64,000 nucleotides of DNA from Vitellaria paradoxa (Eukaryota > Streptophyta > Magnoliopsida > Ericales > Sapotaceae), in contig CM034237.1 of assembly GCA_019916065.1 (NCBI GenBank), positions 59,462,090 through 59,526,089 on the forward strand, read 5' to 3'. Shown here piece after piece: positions 38,301 through 52,600 of this stretch. Position 1 is the stretch's first letter, and the number at the start of each line of letters is the position of its first letter. Below the pieces are notes generated by a model. That model was given only the letters and a program-made list of their open reading frames with translations. It had not been told where the DNA came from and did not search any database. Made by a program: the position numbers and the translations under genes.

Positions 38301-41300
38301 GATATGTACATCCCAGTATTTTCCAAGCTGCATGGTAAACTAGCTTTAAGCTTTTTGTTCAAATTTGGACTTCCATTGATGGCAACTGGCAGTTATTATC
38401 AGTTGTTCTTACCTAGAGTTGCTTCATTAATTGTTATGGGTGGTTATAAACTTATATCATGTGTCTGTTGGTGTTTAGATTGGATCAAACTTAGTACAAA
38501 TTCAAAGCTGTGTAAAGTCTCTTATAACAATGTAACAGTTTTTGGTAGGTGCAAAATGTAAATAATATGTTCCAATTTCAATGTGCAGGCTGCTGATGAA
38601 ATGAAAAAGGGCAATGCCACACGGAGACAGGATCTACCAGTTAGCGAAAATGCGTACGGTGGAATGACAAAGGCTGAGCTTTCACAAGCTCAAGAGCAAG
38701 AACATCAATTGGCCCAACAAGACATAAAGGTTGAGCAAGCTAAAGAAAAGAAAAATGTGCTGGAATCTTATGTTTATATGACACGCAGTAAGGTACACCT
38801 TCAGAAGTTAGATGTGACAGTTATAACAATTCTCCCTATGCTTAATAGCCGGGTCTTGTCTTATGAATTGATTTATTAAACACTTGGAATTAATTGCTTC
38901 ACAAGAAGCATTTTGTCAAACCCCTTGAATTTTGTGAAGACCTCAATACCATGTGTTTCTGACTGTACTTGGGCTCCATTCAGTAATAGTATTTTTGCGG
39001 AAAAGAGGGGGGGGGGAGCTATATGGAACATTTGGTAACTTATCTAAAAAGCTGTTGTTTAGTCAAATTTGTGTGTATAGATTGTCTTGTACGCTGAATA
39101 AAATTAGATATTTTATGCAAAAATGATGAATGCCCTTACAATATATATGAATTGTGTTATATTATGTTTGGTAAAAATTAGGCTAAAATTGTACTTTCAA
39201 TGATAATTTTAGAAATTAGACGACAATTAGTATATTAATAATCGTAGAATTTTTTAAAAAATAATAATCATAGAATTTTTTAAAAACTTATTTGCATTAA
39301 ATATATTTGCACTAAATATATTAAATTCAAAAAATCAGATTGGAACCCATACATTTCTTTTGTTCTTGACTTCAGATTTTAGTTCAATATGGTAATAAAA
39401 TGTTACTTAGGCAACAGTATAAATTGCCCAAACATCCATGTTAAATTATTAGTAACTATCTTACCTAAAAATTTAAGCTATTAGGAAGGAGGAATTTTAT
39501 TATTTATATTGATTTGTTTTTTGTTGATGCACACCCTCACGTATGGCCAAACTAACTTTTTTTTGAAGGGGCCAAATATATGCAACTATTATTTATTTAT
39601 TTATTTTTTCCTAGGTGATGGTGAGATTCTATCTCAGGACCTTTGCTTGCTCCAATACCATGTTAAGATATTAGCCGTGATCTCGCGTAGAAGTTTAAGT
39701 TGTTAAGAAAAGGACAACTTTATTATTTATATTGATTTATTTTTCTCAAACAATCCAACTTTGAGATCTGAGGTATGCCAAGCCATTCATTTCCTCTGGT
39801 TTGGCATGTAAACTAACATCTGCTACTTTCATTCATTAATTTTAAGACTGTAAATAGTGACATGTTAAGACTTGACATTTCCTTTGAAAACCCCGCCCAA
39901 ATAACTGAATAGTATCTACATGTTAAATGAGTTTGCATATTATAATTGATAATTTGACACTTAAGATCATATTTGGAAACTTTTAAGGCTTTGAGTTTGT
40001 ATTTTAGGTTTATATAAGGTAATTTGGGTATTAGGGTGTTTAAGTGAGGATATTTTTTGAAGTTCAAAATTTTCATTAAACCACCGCAATCTTGAAAAGC
40101 TGGAGAAGATCCAAATTTTCAATTGTTTTTTTTTTTTTTTTTGGCTTTTACATTTTTTAAAGAATTTTTACCCTAAAAGGCAAGCTTATTTAGCGGAAAA
40201 AGTTGGGATAACAAACACATTTTGCTTTTTTAAAACAAGAAGCTAGAAAAGCTGGTATCAGATGGGCCTTAGTGTAGTAGCCTTTTAGGCATCACAAGCA
40301 ATGGTGCTTGAAAATAATGGCATACTTTGATTTCTCTTAAATTATGTTTGTTTTTAAAATTAATCAATTTAGATTTTTTCAAATCTCAGCCATATTTCTA
40401 CCTGGAATATTCTTGTAATTTGGTTGTGAATCAAAATATGGTGGTTGTAGAGTTACTAGGAAATTCTGATATGCTATTTTGCATTTTATTTGATATTTCT
40501 TAGACTTTATCCTTTATTTCAACGTCACCAATAGAGTTGCGTTATTTACAAGGATAATAGATTAAAAAAAATGAAGTGAATTTCAAGATATCACATTCTA
40601 TTTATTAGAAGAAGATTGTGGAGAGGGCTGTGTAACATCAACCTGTGAACTTATTTCCATTCTTATACATCATAATCCTAGCATAACAAACTTCGAATGA
40701 ATGGAACACTTCTGCCTTTGGAGCACACAAGCAGGCATATATGTTATTTATTTATTTTTTGGATGAGTAATATGGTTCAAAACGAACATTTTTTTATCAT
40801 TAAGTATGACCAAAAGAGCTTTAATAAATGCTCCGCTAACTATTTTCTGTTAAAAAAATTAAGTCTCAATTAAGTGCAGATACATTTCAACTAGGTGACC
40901 TAGATAAGCCTATGTCTTTGTGCTCCATCCATATAGTTGTTTTATCAAATTCAATTTCCAATGCTCATATCTTGTACAGGAACATGAAACATTCCATGCT
41001 TCCATTAATATTAGGCTGTAGGCGTACGACATAACTAATCCTTTAATGATATTGACGTACAATATATAACTTATTGCATTTCCCTCCTTTTTTATTTCAA
41101 TTATTTTCTTAATTTTTCTTCAATGTATACGTGTGGTTGTGTCATCATTTAACCATTGAACTTTAGTGCCCACTACCTTGCGCAGGCAGCTTCACCTCTA
41201 ATTGTCTTTCCTTATAGTATTTTTTAACCATTTACCATGCTTTAAATTGTTGGATTTGATAATAACAAATGTATATGAACAGCTTTTGGATACATACCAG

Positions 41301-42778
41301 AGCTTTGCCACTGAGTCAGAGAAAGAAGGGATATCTAGGAATCTACAATGGACAGAGGATTGGCTCTATGAGGATGGAAATGACGAATCTGAAAGCGTTT
41401 ATATTGAGAAACTAGAAGATCTGAAAAAGGTGCTTCTTACATTACTTAGTTTCACCTGTTGCTCTTCACTATTATTTTCTAGTTGATATGTTCAGCAACT
41501 TCTGCTTTTTCTAGTTGGTGGATCCCATCGAAAATCGATACAAAGATGAAGAGGCCCGAGCCGAAGCAACAAGGTCTCTGTTAGATCACATCATGAATTA
41601 TCAGATGGCTGCAGGATCACTTCCAGACAGTGAAAAAGATGCAGTATGCTTCTTTCCAGTAGTAGGGTATAACTAAGATAGGATAATGTAATGAAAATGA
41701 TGACCAATCGATCAGTTGACTATTTTGACTTTTTTCTTTGCAGGTTATTAATGAGTGCAATAAAGCAGAACAATGGCTGCAAGAGAAGACCCAGCAGCAG
41801 GATTCATTGCCCAAGAACGCTGATCCTATATTGTGGTCAAGTGAAATCAAGAGGAAAGCAGAGGCTCTTGACATGTATGTTTCTTATAATTTTAAGTTGC
41901 AAAATCATTTTAAACATCATAGATTGCAGTCAAAGTTTCAGCAGCAATGCCCTGGTCATTTAAATGTGAGTGCAACATGCTATATTGGCCTTGGTTTGAT
42001 TCTATAGATTGTTACAAAAATAGAGGTGGTTATAGTTATCTGTCAATTGGTTGTGCCTTTTCAATTATATATCATTGCGGGTTGCAAGGTTCTTTCGAGG
42101 GTTATATCTGTATGTCTGGAGGTTGGCTCATTGAATCCCAGGTTCTTTTGAGGTCTATATCTGCATGTGTGGAAGTTGGCTGATTGAATCCCAGGTTCTT
42201 CTGAGCTATTTTGTCAATCTATAGATACAGAGATAATATTAAAGGTGCCTTTACTTCCTAAGTGTACTGTTACAGCCTTACAGCCTACACACAAACCACC
42301 ATTCTGATTTCTGAGTCCTGCGAATACTTTCAGTATTCCAAATTCCTTCAATTATGGGTTTCCAGTTTGTATCAGGGGTTAGCGTCCAGATAAGAATGAA
42401 AAGTTGGATCTGTACTGGAATTTATGTGCACACAGAGATGACTGCAAGTGCTAATTAGGCACCTCATTCGTTTGAAGATTCCATGTAGCATATATATATA
42501 TATATAGTGGTACAATACAGTACAAGATTTTCCTTTACTAGTTGTTTGGTGTTTAATTTTTTTTATAAATGACATCAAAGCCATACTGTACCGTGGTGGT
42601 TGTCTTTTCATTTCTCATTCAATTTTCATAAATTTCCTCTGTGAATCTGATGGGGTTTTGTGAACTGTATTTCAGGATGTACAAACATATTACTAGATCT
42701 AAAGAATCGAGCCCAACACCGGTGGATACCATGGAGACAGACCACAGAAACAAACAAGATGACATGCCAGTAGACTGA
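32365..42778 (+). CDS. HSP70-16: HSP70-16, HSP110/SSE-type member of the HSP70 superfamily
   Basis: Cytosolic/nuclear HSP110-class chaperone, a relative of SSE nucleotide-exchange factors for HSP70. Nine coding exons, all in phase and uninterrupted: 32365-33534, 36444-36656, 37288-37383, 37484-37621, 38589-38792, 41283-41429, 41515-41643, 41744-41874, 42676-42778; 2331 nt, 776 residues, close to the Arabidopsis member. Exon 1 encodes the whole ATPase domain (MSVVGFDIGNENCVIAAVKQ, FVDIGHCDTQVAVASFESG, GGRDFDEVLF, VELIGSGSRIPAI). Exons 2-3 encode the beta-sandwich (FSIGFSSDEGP, ISNFMIGPF, VRVQINIHGIVTVDSA). Exon 4 is an acidic linker, and exons 5-9 a helical C-terminal domain (WTEDWLYEDGNDESE, CNKAEQWL) that ends DDMPVD. 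The canonical DLGTT of ordinary HSP70 is replaced by DIGNEN, as in HSP110s. Introns 1 (2.9 kb) and 5 (2.5 kb) are large. Confidence 0.97.
33535..36443 (+). other. HSP70-16 intron 1
   Basis: 2.9 kb, GT-AG. Contains poly-T/G tracts near 33908 and an A run near 35955. No embedded gene or clear transposon was recognised. Confidence 0.7.
38793..41282 (+). other. HSP70-16 intron 5
   Basis: 2.5 kb, GT-AG. AT-rich with a G run near 39008 and a T run near 40126. No embedded gene was recognised. Confidence 0.7.
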
Positions 42779-43604
42779 TATACATATGCCATAGATTTGT
42801 GATCCCAAGGAACCAGACTCCGGAATCAACCAGGTATTTATTCTAGTACTCATGCTAACTTGATGTGGATTTTGCTCAACTCTGTCAGCCTACCAAACTC
42901 TTCTTGCAATCAGGAAGTGTAAAAATCTCACCATTCTTTTGGTAATATAGCAACGTGTTCATTGTCAAAGCTAAGAAATAAATTTTAGCTTTCACGTTGC
43001 CTCGGTACTCATATATATTTATATATATATATCTGCAGTATTGTTTCTCCTTGCAATGCCTCTATTTGGGCAATGCTTGTGCTGCTTTTATATGTTAGAT
43101 CCAGATATATAGTTGCCATTTGATTTTGCTCCAATTCACTTGGTAGATATCGGGACAGGAAAAACATTTTTTTTTTCTTTCTTTTTTTTGTAACTAGTAT
43201 TGAACGTTCCAGGTTTTGTAATACATGGACTGATTTGCTTAAGTTTGCATGAACAAACTTGCATTTCCCCAATAAGTTTGTTGTAATTTATCATTACTAT
43301 AGTTGCTTGTTAGCTTTGCTGCGAGTTGTGATTCTTGTTCGTCAGTTATCTGTTTATCCATTTTTGTATTGTTCCCTTTTATTCTTCAGATAAACAGTAG
43401 GCTGCCATTGAAGAATTGGAATAGAAAACCTTTGAATACAGCCATGAATTGCCCTCCTTAGTTTAAAAATTGTAGCTTAGAGCCCAACCTAATTAACACA
43501 ATTGGCTTGAGCCCTTGTTATTGATGAATCATGGATGCTAACAATAACTGAAAGTTTTCTTCTGATGATTCTGAAAGGGGTCTAAATTCTAGGTATGTGA
43601 TCAA
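42779..43604. other. Intergenic region between convergent HSP70-16 and DTX genes
   Basis: Holds the two 3' UTRs. A short (AT)n and a T run (43167-43189) are present; nothing else was recognised. Confidence 0.5.
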
Positions 43605-46600
43605 TCATGTATGTTCTTCCGCTGCTTTAGCACCATCTGAGTTAACTTCTTGACCTGCAGTGATGGAGTCCTTCAGAAGTGGCCTTTTGATGTCTTCCCA
43701 TTTGTCCAACCGTTTCCGAGCTTTCTCCACCTGAAAATTTAGTGGCACAAGCTCTTATATATCCACTGCAAATTTCTATGAATACAACATAGTATTTCAC
43801 AAATGTTTTGAACCCATAAAATCCAGAATTGGAAGTTAGTTACCTCCTTGTTCCAGTCTGTCCGATAGGTTGTCCAGATTAAGATGAGGGTCTGCATCAT
43901 TGTTCCTCCTATCATTCCAGACCATATTCCCTGACACGCACAAAGGGTCAAAAACTCTCGTTTAATCCTCATCTTCTTGCTTATTTTATGCGTACGTGTG
44001 GAGGTGATTATTTTGTTCTCCATTCGATTATTTGGTACTCCATTTATGATTAATTCGGATGCATAAATGCAATAATCATAATGTAATCGAAATTTAATTC
44101 AGGCTAAAAAAAAAACTACACTACTCAAATCATAGACTGAAAGAACGGAACGATTTTAACCTAAACTAAAATTTCAATTCAAGTATTCCATTTTAATTGG
44201 GTTCTTCACACCCGTACTAGGAAGAATTAATTAAAACAGGGATGCAGATGTTACGCACCTTGGCACCCAGGTCAAATTTGAAGCCAAGAAGACAACCCAG
44301 TGGAATTCCTACCCCGTAATAGCACCCTACGTTCACGTACGCAACAAATGCTTGCCATCCGCACCCAACAGCCACACCTAATTCAGGCATTCATGGAAAT
44401 CATTTCATCTAATTTATTAGTAGACTACAACATGTAGTAACTAATAATGCCTGCAGAACTGGGTACTGTATTCCCTAGAAGATTGGCAGGGTCAATCGCA
44501 ACTGTTGAATCTTGATTGTTCATCTGTATGGATCTGACTTCAGTCGTGATTGATCAATTGTGACCATTGATCTATGTGAATTTCATGTTGACGCCACACA
44601 TATGAACAATCCAAGGCATTTGTGGCTCTCCTTCATTAGGTTCGTTTGTAGCAAAGCCGGCCTTGGACTAAAGCCCAAGGTGTCGTGGCTTTAGGCCCAC
44701 CAAAAAATCTCTTATACAAGGGGCTCCCAAGTATCGGGTATTATTATATACGGGGGTCTCATTTTTTCGAATGACTTTAAGCTCCCTAAAAGTCAGGGCC
44801 GGTTCTAGTTTGTAGGTTAGGTCTAAATCCAGACTTGATTAAGGCTTCATTTGGTTTGCAAACAAACTTCAAAAAACTCTATAAATCTCTGTTAATTTTA
44901 TATCACATCAACCTTTTTCTTTCACTGCACGCATTACGAACTCTCAATTTATTTCAATTTATCTTACTCCAAACTCACCCTAAGTAGATATGAATATAAT
45001 TTTACAATTGCTGACCGCATTAGGACCTAAACCTGATACACTTGATACGTAATGGATTCGGATATTAATATACTCATTCCCAACTCAATAATATAATTCT
45101 CTGATATTAGATATTTTATATAATATTATAAATGTTATACAAATATTAAATTTATGTAAGATTATAAATTTTATAATATGTAAATGTTATCAGGGCGGAC
45201 TGGATGCTCAGGTCAGATGCCCAAATATTCACGGGTCAGATATAGATAAAATTGTGGCCCGATGGATCCGGGATTGCGCCTGTGTACTACCAGGCCCATT
45301 AGGCCTGCTATTCACTGTATATTATTCTACACTTCCACCTCCTTTCTGCCTCTTTTATTCACTCTGGTGTCCGTACATAAATGTCAATGAAATTCCAGAA
45401 TAGGATATAATTCCGACAATCATGTGATGACAAACAATACTTAAGACAGTTCTAGTAATATCGTGGGGCAAGAGGTTAACCCCATCATCATATATTAAAT
45501 CTTGTATTTTATTACATAACATATGCATAATCATATCCCTTGCAAGCAAGCAACCCATGTTGTATAAAAGTTTATGCATCCTTATCCCATTAAATAATGG
45601 GTATTGGACATGGAGGTAATCCAAATGAACCGTGACTAAGATCTCGATATATATACGTTTGTTGATTAATTAATTAATTGGTGTCTAGAAAATGAAGAGT
45701 AATTGTTAATTAACAAGTTCTTACCGGATAAGACTGGTTGGATCCCATTGAGAATGAGAGTGACTGCCAAGAATGGACAGAGATCCGAGACAGCGCTGGC
45801 CACTGTTTCACCACTGGTGAATACGTAGCTGATGACATGGCGCAGAGACATCACCACTACGGCTTCAACCACAGCAATGCTCAAAGAGACCAAGTTCACT
45901 ACCACCACCGAGAAAGCTGCACTCTTAGGATTCCCAGCACCAAGCTCATTCCCAACTCTTACACTGCTTACAAAACCATCATCCCGTGTGTCCGAACCCC
46001 AAATAAGTTATATAAAAAGCCTTAATCATCACGAGATTTAGTTAAAATACAATTCTATACATTTTATTATGTATACAGTATATGCATACACCGTTGCCGT
46101 TGTGTAATTTCAATCATTTATCTGTGTGTGGGTATGTAGTTGAAATTACACAAATGCAATGTGCACAATCTGGCTGGATTGTATCAAGGTTTGAAATATA
46201 TGGTAAAGAACTGACCTAGCAGCTGCATTGAAGCCAACCGAAACCATGAACATTATCCCATTGACTGACATGCTGCGTAAAGTCGGAAGAAATCATAATT
46301 TGTTTCATGAAGGATGGACGAATATGTATATGTGTGTGTATATATATATATAGTCATTATGCATGTGCAAAAATAGATGAAACCTAAGGTTAGCCTAAGG
46401 GGCTAGAGTCAAGGGTGGGGAAGAGGGTGACACCTTGATTTTGAAAATGAATTTACTAAAATATTTTTATTATTTAAGTCTTATTGCAAAATAATAACCA
46501 AACCAAACCACCAAACTTTTTTCCACTAGGTGGGGTCGGTTATATGGATTTGTCGATACCAATTAGATCTGTTTAAGGTTATGTCCTCCGATAAATTTAG

Positions 46601-49600
46601 GTAGACTAGGTTATGTTTAATAGTTTTTTTTCAACTTCTCTTAGGTCTTTCTCTACCTCTCCTACTCCTGGCAATCTCCATACTTTCACACTTTCTAATA
46701 GGTGCCTCTGCTGGACACCTTGTAACATGGTCAAACCATTTTAATCGATTTTATCTTCAATCGGTACTATTTTTACTTTGCCCCTGATCTTCTTGTTCCT
46801 AATCCTATCTTTCCTTGTAATCTTGCATATCCACCTTAGCATCATCGTTTCCGTAATTGCCATCTTCTGACCATGATTATACTTTACTGCCTAACACTCT
46901 GATCCAAATAGCAGCGCTGGTCTAACCGCCACCGTATAATACTGTCCTTTCACCTTAAGGGAGACTTTTCGGTCACACAAGACCCCCGAAGCACTCTTCC
47001 ATTTGGTCTACCCGACTTAAATCTTGTGACTTATATCAGTATCAATCCCTCCATCTTGTTACACCATAGATCCAAGGTACCTGTTAGAATATGTTAGGAA
47101 TATTTAAGGCATAATTGATGGATTGTGATTTAGTTATTTTTTGTTATTGCCATATATTGGCTTATTTCAATTTCTATCTTTTGTAACTTAAACTTAATTA
47201 TAAATAGAGTATGAGGGAGAAGAAGAATATCATCTCTCTTTCTTTTCTCTCTAATTTTTCTGTTCTGATTTTCAACTTGGTATCAGAGCGATTCCTTTTT
47301 CCCTTCTTTATTTTTATTTTTTTTCCAGAAAAAAAAAAAAAAAAAAAAAAAAACCCTAGCCGCGCTACTGTTCATCACTGCCGCCACTGTTCATCACTGC
47401 CGGACCACTCTCCGGCGATCGTTGTTGACCGACGCCACTACCAACAGACTCGGCGTCGACCGGCGACTACCACCGACGAAGACCATCGCCGGAGATGACC
47501 TGACGAGCCTTCACGCGCGGCTTGGTTCCCGGCGCGTGAGGCTCACGCGCCCCTCTTTTCCAGCGCGTGTCGGCGCGTGCACCGACGGTTGATCTCCGGC
47601 GACACACCATGGCAGTCGCCTCTTCCTGTTCTTCTCCTCTTATGCTTGATTTGTGTCGTGGATGATTCTTGAAACTTGGCTTATCTCCTTCTCGATCGGA
47701 TCTTGGATCTCTCACGTTTTAGACAACCAGATCTGATGTTCGGTGTGTTATATACTGTCAATTGATGATACTCGTACTCTCTACTATTTTTTTTATTTGT
47801 CTGCTCAATCGTAGTTGATCGTTGTTGATCGTTCGATTGTGAGTTGGTTCGTGCTCCTTGTTGTGCTTTGAAACCTTATACGCCGCTGTGTGGTCTTTCT
47901 ACTCTGATTTGAGTTGTGATTTATATTTGGCTAATGGCTATTAATCCGTCTACTGTCAAGACTACTTCAGATGAAAGTTCTTCACCTGTTCCGGCGCATG
48001 CTATTTCAATTGAAAATTTTTCAAAATCCATTGTTTGTGAGAAATTGAATGGAGCCGCCAACTATTTAACTTGGTCTCATGCTGTTCGTATATTCCTTAT
48101 TGGTCGACAATTGGAAAATTACATTACGGATTCTCCTCCAGACTCAACATTTCCCACGTATTCGCAATGGCGAGCTATTAATGCTAATGTTATGAGTTGG
48201 TTATGGCACAGTCTCGAACTTTCAGTTTTTCGAACTGTATCCTTGTGTAACACCTCTAAGGCAATCTGGGATTCTTTAGCTGATTCGTTCTCTCAGCGTA
48301 GTAATATTTCAGAAGTTTTTGCGGCATACGAGCAACTCTTTTCTCTCCGACAAGGAGATAGATCACTATCTGATTATTACAGCACACTTAAAGCCCTTGG
48401 TGATCGTCTCTTGCAACTTCGTCCCTTTCCTGAGACTAAAGCAGAGATGATGGGACAATGAAATGAGTTTATGACTGTTCTTCTGCTGGCAGGACTAAAT
48501 GATGATTTTCGTAGTTACAGAAATCAGTTTTTGGCTGGGGAGACTATTCCTTCTTTAGCTAGTGCTTATTCTCAGTTGCAACGATCTTCCCTGGGTCATC
48601 ATCCCCGTTCAACATCATCTGCTTCCAGTGGGACAGACTCTGCTGCTTTGATTAATAGTTCTGGAGGTCATGGAGGATCTCGTGGTGGCTCACGTGATAT
48701 GGGCCGTAATTCTCGGGGTGGTGGTCGCAGTTCGGGACGCGGCACCAAAAAGTGTAATCATTGTGGTGGTACAAATCACACAGAGCCTTATTGCTGGAAG
48801 AAATATGGTCGTCCTGATCAAGCTCACCATGTTACTACTGATTCTACTAGCTCTGAAATAGCCTCTGGTTCTACTTCTGGTACAAGTGATCCTGTTAACT
48901 CAGGGGTAGTTTCTCAGGCTCCCTTCTCTCCTGTTGAGTTGGATGCTATTGTGCAAGCTCTTCGGATCTCTCGCTCTTCCAGTTCCATTGCCACTTTGGC
49001 CCATTCAGGTAATAGTGCTTGTTTCTCCACCTCATCTGCTCCATAATGGATTCTTGACTCTGGTGCTAGTGCTCATGTATCAGGTAATCCTTCTTTGTTT
49101 TCTGATTTGATTACCACCACTCATCGTCTTACGTTAGCTGACGGGTCCTCCCAACCTGTAGGTGGCAAAGGACACCTTAAACCCTCAGTATCATTATCGT
49201 TACCTTCGAGTCTTTATGTGCCTAACTTTCCTTTTAACTTATTATCTGTTAGTCAGTTAACTAGACTTTTAAACTGCTCCATAACCTTTTCTCCATCTTC
49301 TTGTGTTTTTCAGGATCTCAGGACGCAGAAGATGATTGGTTCGGGATGTGAGCGAGATGGTCTTTATTATCTTGACCCAACCAGTTTCTCCTTGTCTTCT
49401 TCAGCCTTTCATGTTTCAGATTCACCTCTCCAGTGGTATTATCGATTGGGTCATCCAGCTTTATCTCGTCTCAAGCTTGCTGTTCCTGGTCTTGGTTCTG
49501 TCTCCAGTCTAGAGTGTGAAGCTTGTCAACTAGGGAAGCATCACCGTAGTTCTTTTCCTAGTAGTAGTCATGGTCGTGAGTCTGAACCTTTTTCTGTAGT

Positions 49601-52600
49601 CTATACAGACATTTGGGGTCCTTCTAGAGTCCCCACTATTAATGGTTATTGCTATTTTGTCATTTTTGTGGATGATTTCTCACGTATGACATGGTTATTT
49701 TTAATGAAAACTCGTTCTAAATTGCCCAATATTGTTTTACGTTTTTATAATGAAATTTTTACTCAGTTTGACAAAAGAATTAAAATTTTACAGTCTGACA
49801 ATGCTTTAGAGTATACCAAGTCTGTTATGGAAAAATTTTGTGTTGACAGGGGCATTATTCATCAAACCTCATGTGTTCATACCTCTCAACAGAATGGTGT
49901 TGTTGAACGGAAGCATTGCCATCTGTTGGATGTCGCCCGCATTTTGCAAATACACATGAATGTTCCTAAATCATATTGGGGGGATGCTGTCTTAATTGCT
50001 TGTCACCTTATCAATTGAGTTCCGTTCGTTACTCTTGGTAATAAGTCTTCTTTTTCTCTTCTTTATCCTTCTTCTAATCCTTTTTCACTTCCTCCTCGTA
50101 CATTTGGTTGCACTGCCTTTGTTCATAATCTTGATCCTGGTCTGGATAAATTATCACCTCGAGCTCGTCGATGTATTTTCTTGGGATACTCTCGTACTCA
50201 AAAGGGCTACCGGTGTTATCATCCTCCATCTCGTCGATTCTTTGTTAGTGCTGATGTTACTTTTTTTAAGTCTACACCCTATTTTCAGGTTCAGGGGGAG
50301 TTGTCATCTCGTGAGGGGGAGCTTTCTCCTTCCTATCAAGAGGGGGAGCCACCTACATCTATTTCCTCTCCTAATCCGGTTCTTCCTATTCCTGAGGTTC
50401 CTTTACAAGTCTATCACCGTCACGCTCGCCCTGATCCAATCACCACTGCACCTGTGGATCCTGTAACACTTGAGACACCTACTTCTGACCCAGATACTTC
50501 TGTTACTAGTCCGGATGAGCCTGAGCCTCCTTCTATTGATGACCTTGATCTCCCTATTGCCCAAAGACGAGGTAAACGTACATGTACTCAGCATCCTATT
50601 GCTAAATTTGTTTCTTACCATCGTATCTCACCTCGATTCCAGTCCTTTGTGTGTGCTTTGTCCTCTGTTTCTATTCCTAAATCTTATAATCAGGCACTAT
50701 TATCACCGGGCTGGAAGAAAGCAATGGATGAGGAGATGCAAGCACTACATCTCAATCAGACGTGGGAGCTCACTTCTCTCCCCCCGGGAAAGAAGCCAGT
50801 TGGTTGTCGTTGGGTTTACACAATAAAGTACTATCCTGATAGATCTGTTGAGCGTCTTAAAGCCCGATTAGTTGCTAAGGGCTACACCCAAACTTATGGT
50901 GTGGACTATCTTGAGACATTTTCACCAGTGACTCGTCTTAATTCAATCCGCATCTTTCTTGCGGTAGCAGTGTGCAAATCTTGGCCTTTGTTCCAGTTGG
51001 ATATTAAAAATGCCTTTCTACATTGTGAATTTCAGGAAGAGGTATATATGGACCAACCACCGGGATATACTGTTACAGGAAATGAGCATCTTGTTTTGTC
51101 GCTTACGCAAAGCCTTATATGGACTTAAACAATCTCCACGAGCATGGTTTGATCGGTTTAGTTCTGCTCTTATGGAATATGGTTTCAAACGATCCACTTC
51201 TGATCACTCAGTATTTGTTCATCAGTCACCATCTGGTACTATTATCTTAATTGTCTATGTGGATGATATTATCATTTCTGGTGATGATGCTAAGGGCATT
51301 TTCGAATTAAAGGGTTATTTGGGAAAACAGTTTCACACAAAAGATCTTGGTGCCTTACGTTATTTTCTTGGAATTGAAGTTGCCCGTTCTTCCCAGGGTA
51401 TATCTTTATCTCAAAGGAAATATGTTCTGGATTTACTCTCGGAGATTGGACTTTTGGGTTCTCGCCCTGTTGACACTCCTATGGACTCTTCTGTTCGCTT
51501 GGATAGTGAAAGTGGTGATCTATTTCCTGATGTTGGTCGTTATCGATGTCTTATTGGTAAATTGATCTATCTCACTGTGACTCGTCCTGATATTTCATAT
51601 GCAGTTGGCGTGGTCAGTCAGTTTATGTACGTTCCACGCAAACCTCATTTTGAAGCTGTATGTCGTATTCTGAGGTATTTGAAAAATTCTCCTGGTAAAG
51701 GTTTACATTATCGAGCCTCTACCACGATCGATGTAATTGGATACAGCGATGCAAATTGGGCTGGTAGTCGTTCGGATCGGCGGTCTACTTCTGGATACTG
51801 TACTTTCGTCGGTGGTAATCTTGTTACATGGCGTAGCAAGAAGCAGACTGTAGTGGCTCGATCTAGTGCTGAGGCCGAGTATCGCGCCATGGCTCATACT
51901 GCGTCTGAGATGCTTTGGGTTCGTTCTCTTCTTCGAGATTTTGGTATTGAAATTTCAAATCCGATGTCTATGTTCTGTGATAATCAGGCTGCAATCTTCA
52001 TTGCTAACAATCCCGTCTTTCATGAACGTACCAAGCATATAGAATTTGATTGTCACTTTATTCGTGATCTTCTGGTCAGACATGATATCATTACTCCATT
52101 TGTACGATCGGACTCTCAGTTGGGTGATATGTTTACCAAGCCCTTGGCTGTTTCTCCATTTCAGAAAATGTCTACCAAGCTGGGCATGATTGATCTTTAT
52201 GCTCCAGCTTGAGGGGGAGTGTTAGAATATGTTAGGAATATTTAAGGCATAATTGATGGATTGTGATTTAGTTATTTTTGGTTATTGCCATATATTGGCT
52301 GATTTCAATTTCTATCTTTTGTAACATAAACTTGATTATAAATAGAGTATGAGGGAGAAGAAGAATATCATCTCTCTTTCTTTTCTCTCTAATTTTTCTG
52401 TTCTGATTTTCAACTGTACCTAAATTTATCTTTCTCTACAATCTTTTGTGTGCCTAAACTTACTTCTATACTACCCGTTATTCTATTTTGATTAAACTTA
52501 CATTCCATATATTCCGTCTTGCATCAGCTTAGCCTAAACCTTTTTGTCTCTAACGTTTCCCGCCACAATTCTAACTTAGCATTCACTTCTTCTCTCGTCT

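Larger units (their letters stand above)
47082..52415 (+). mobile_element. Ty1-copia LTR retrotransposon nested in the LINE
   Basis: Complete element: LTRs 47082-47277 and 52220-52415 (196 bp each, four differences by eye), primer-binding site directly after the 5' LTR, polypurine tract GAGGGGGAG directly before the 3' LTR, and a 5-bp target duplication GTACC at 47077-47081 and 52416-52420. The domain order protease - integrase - RT - RNase H is that of copia. It lies opposite in orientation to both the LINE and the DTX gene. Confidence 0.97.

Noticed and set aside
47467..47715. 82-codon open frame on the minus strand in the GC-rich copia leader
   Set aside because: It lies opposite the element's 5' leader; the GC-rich composition explains the open frame, and there is no recognisable protein.
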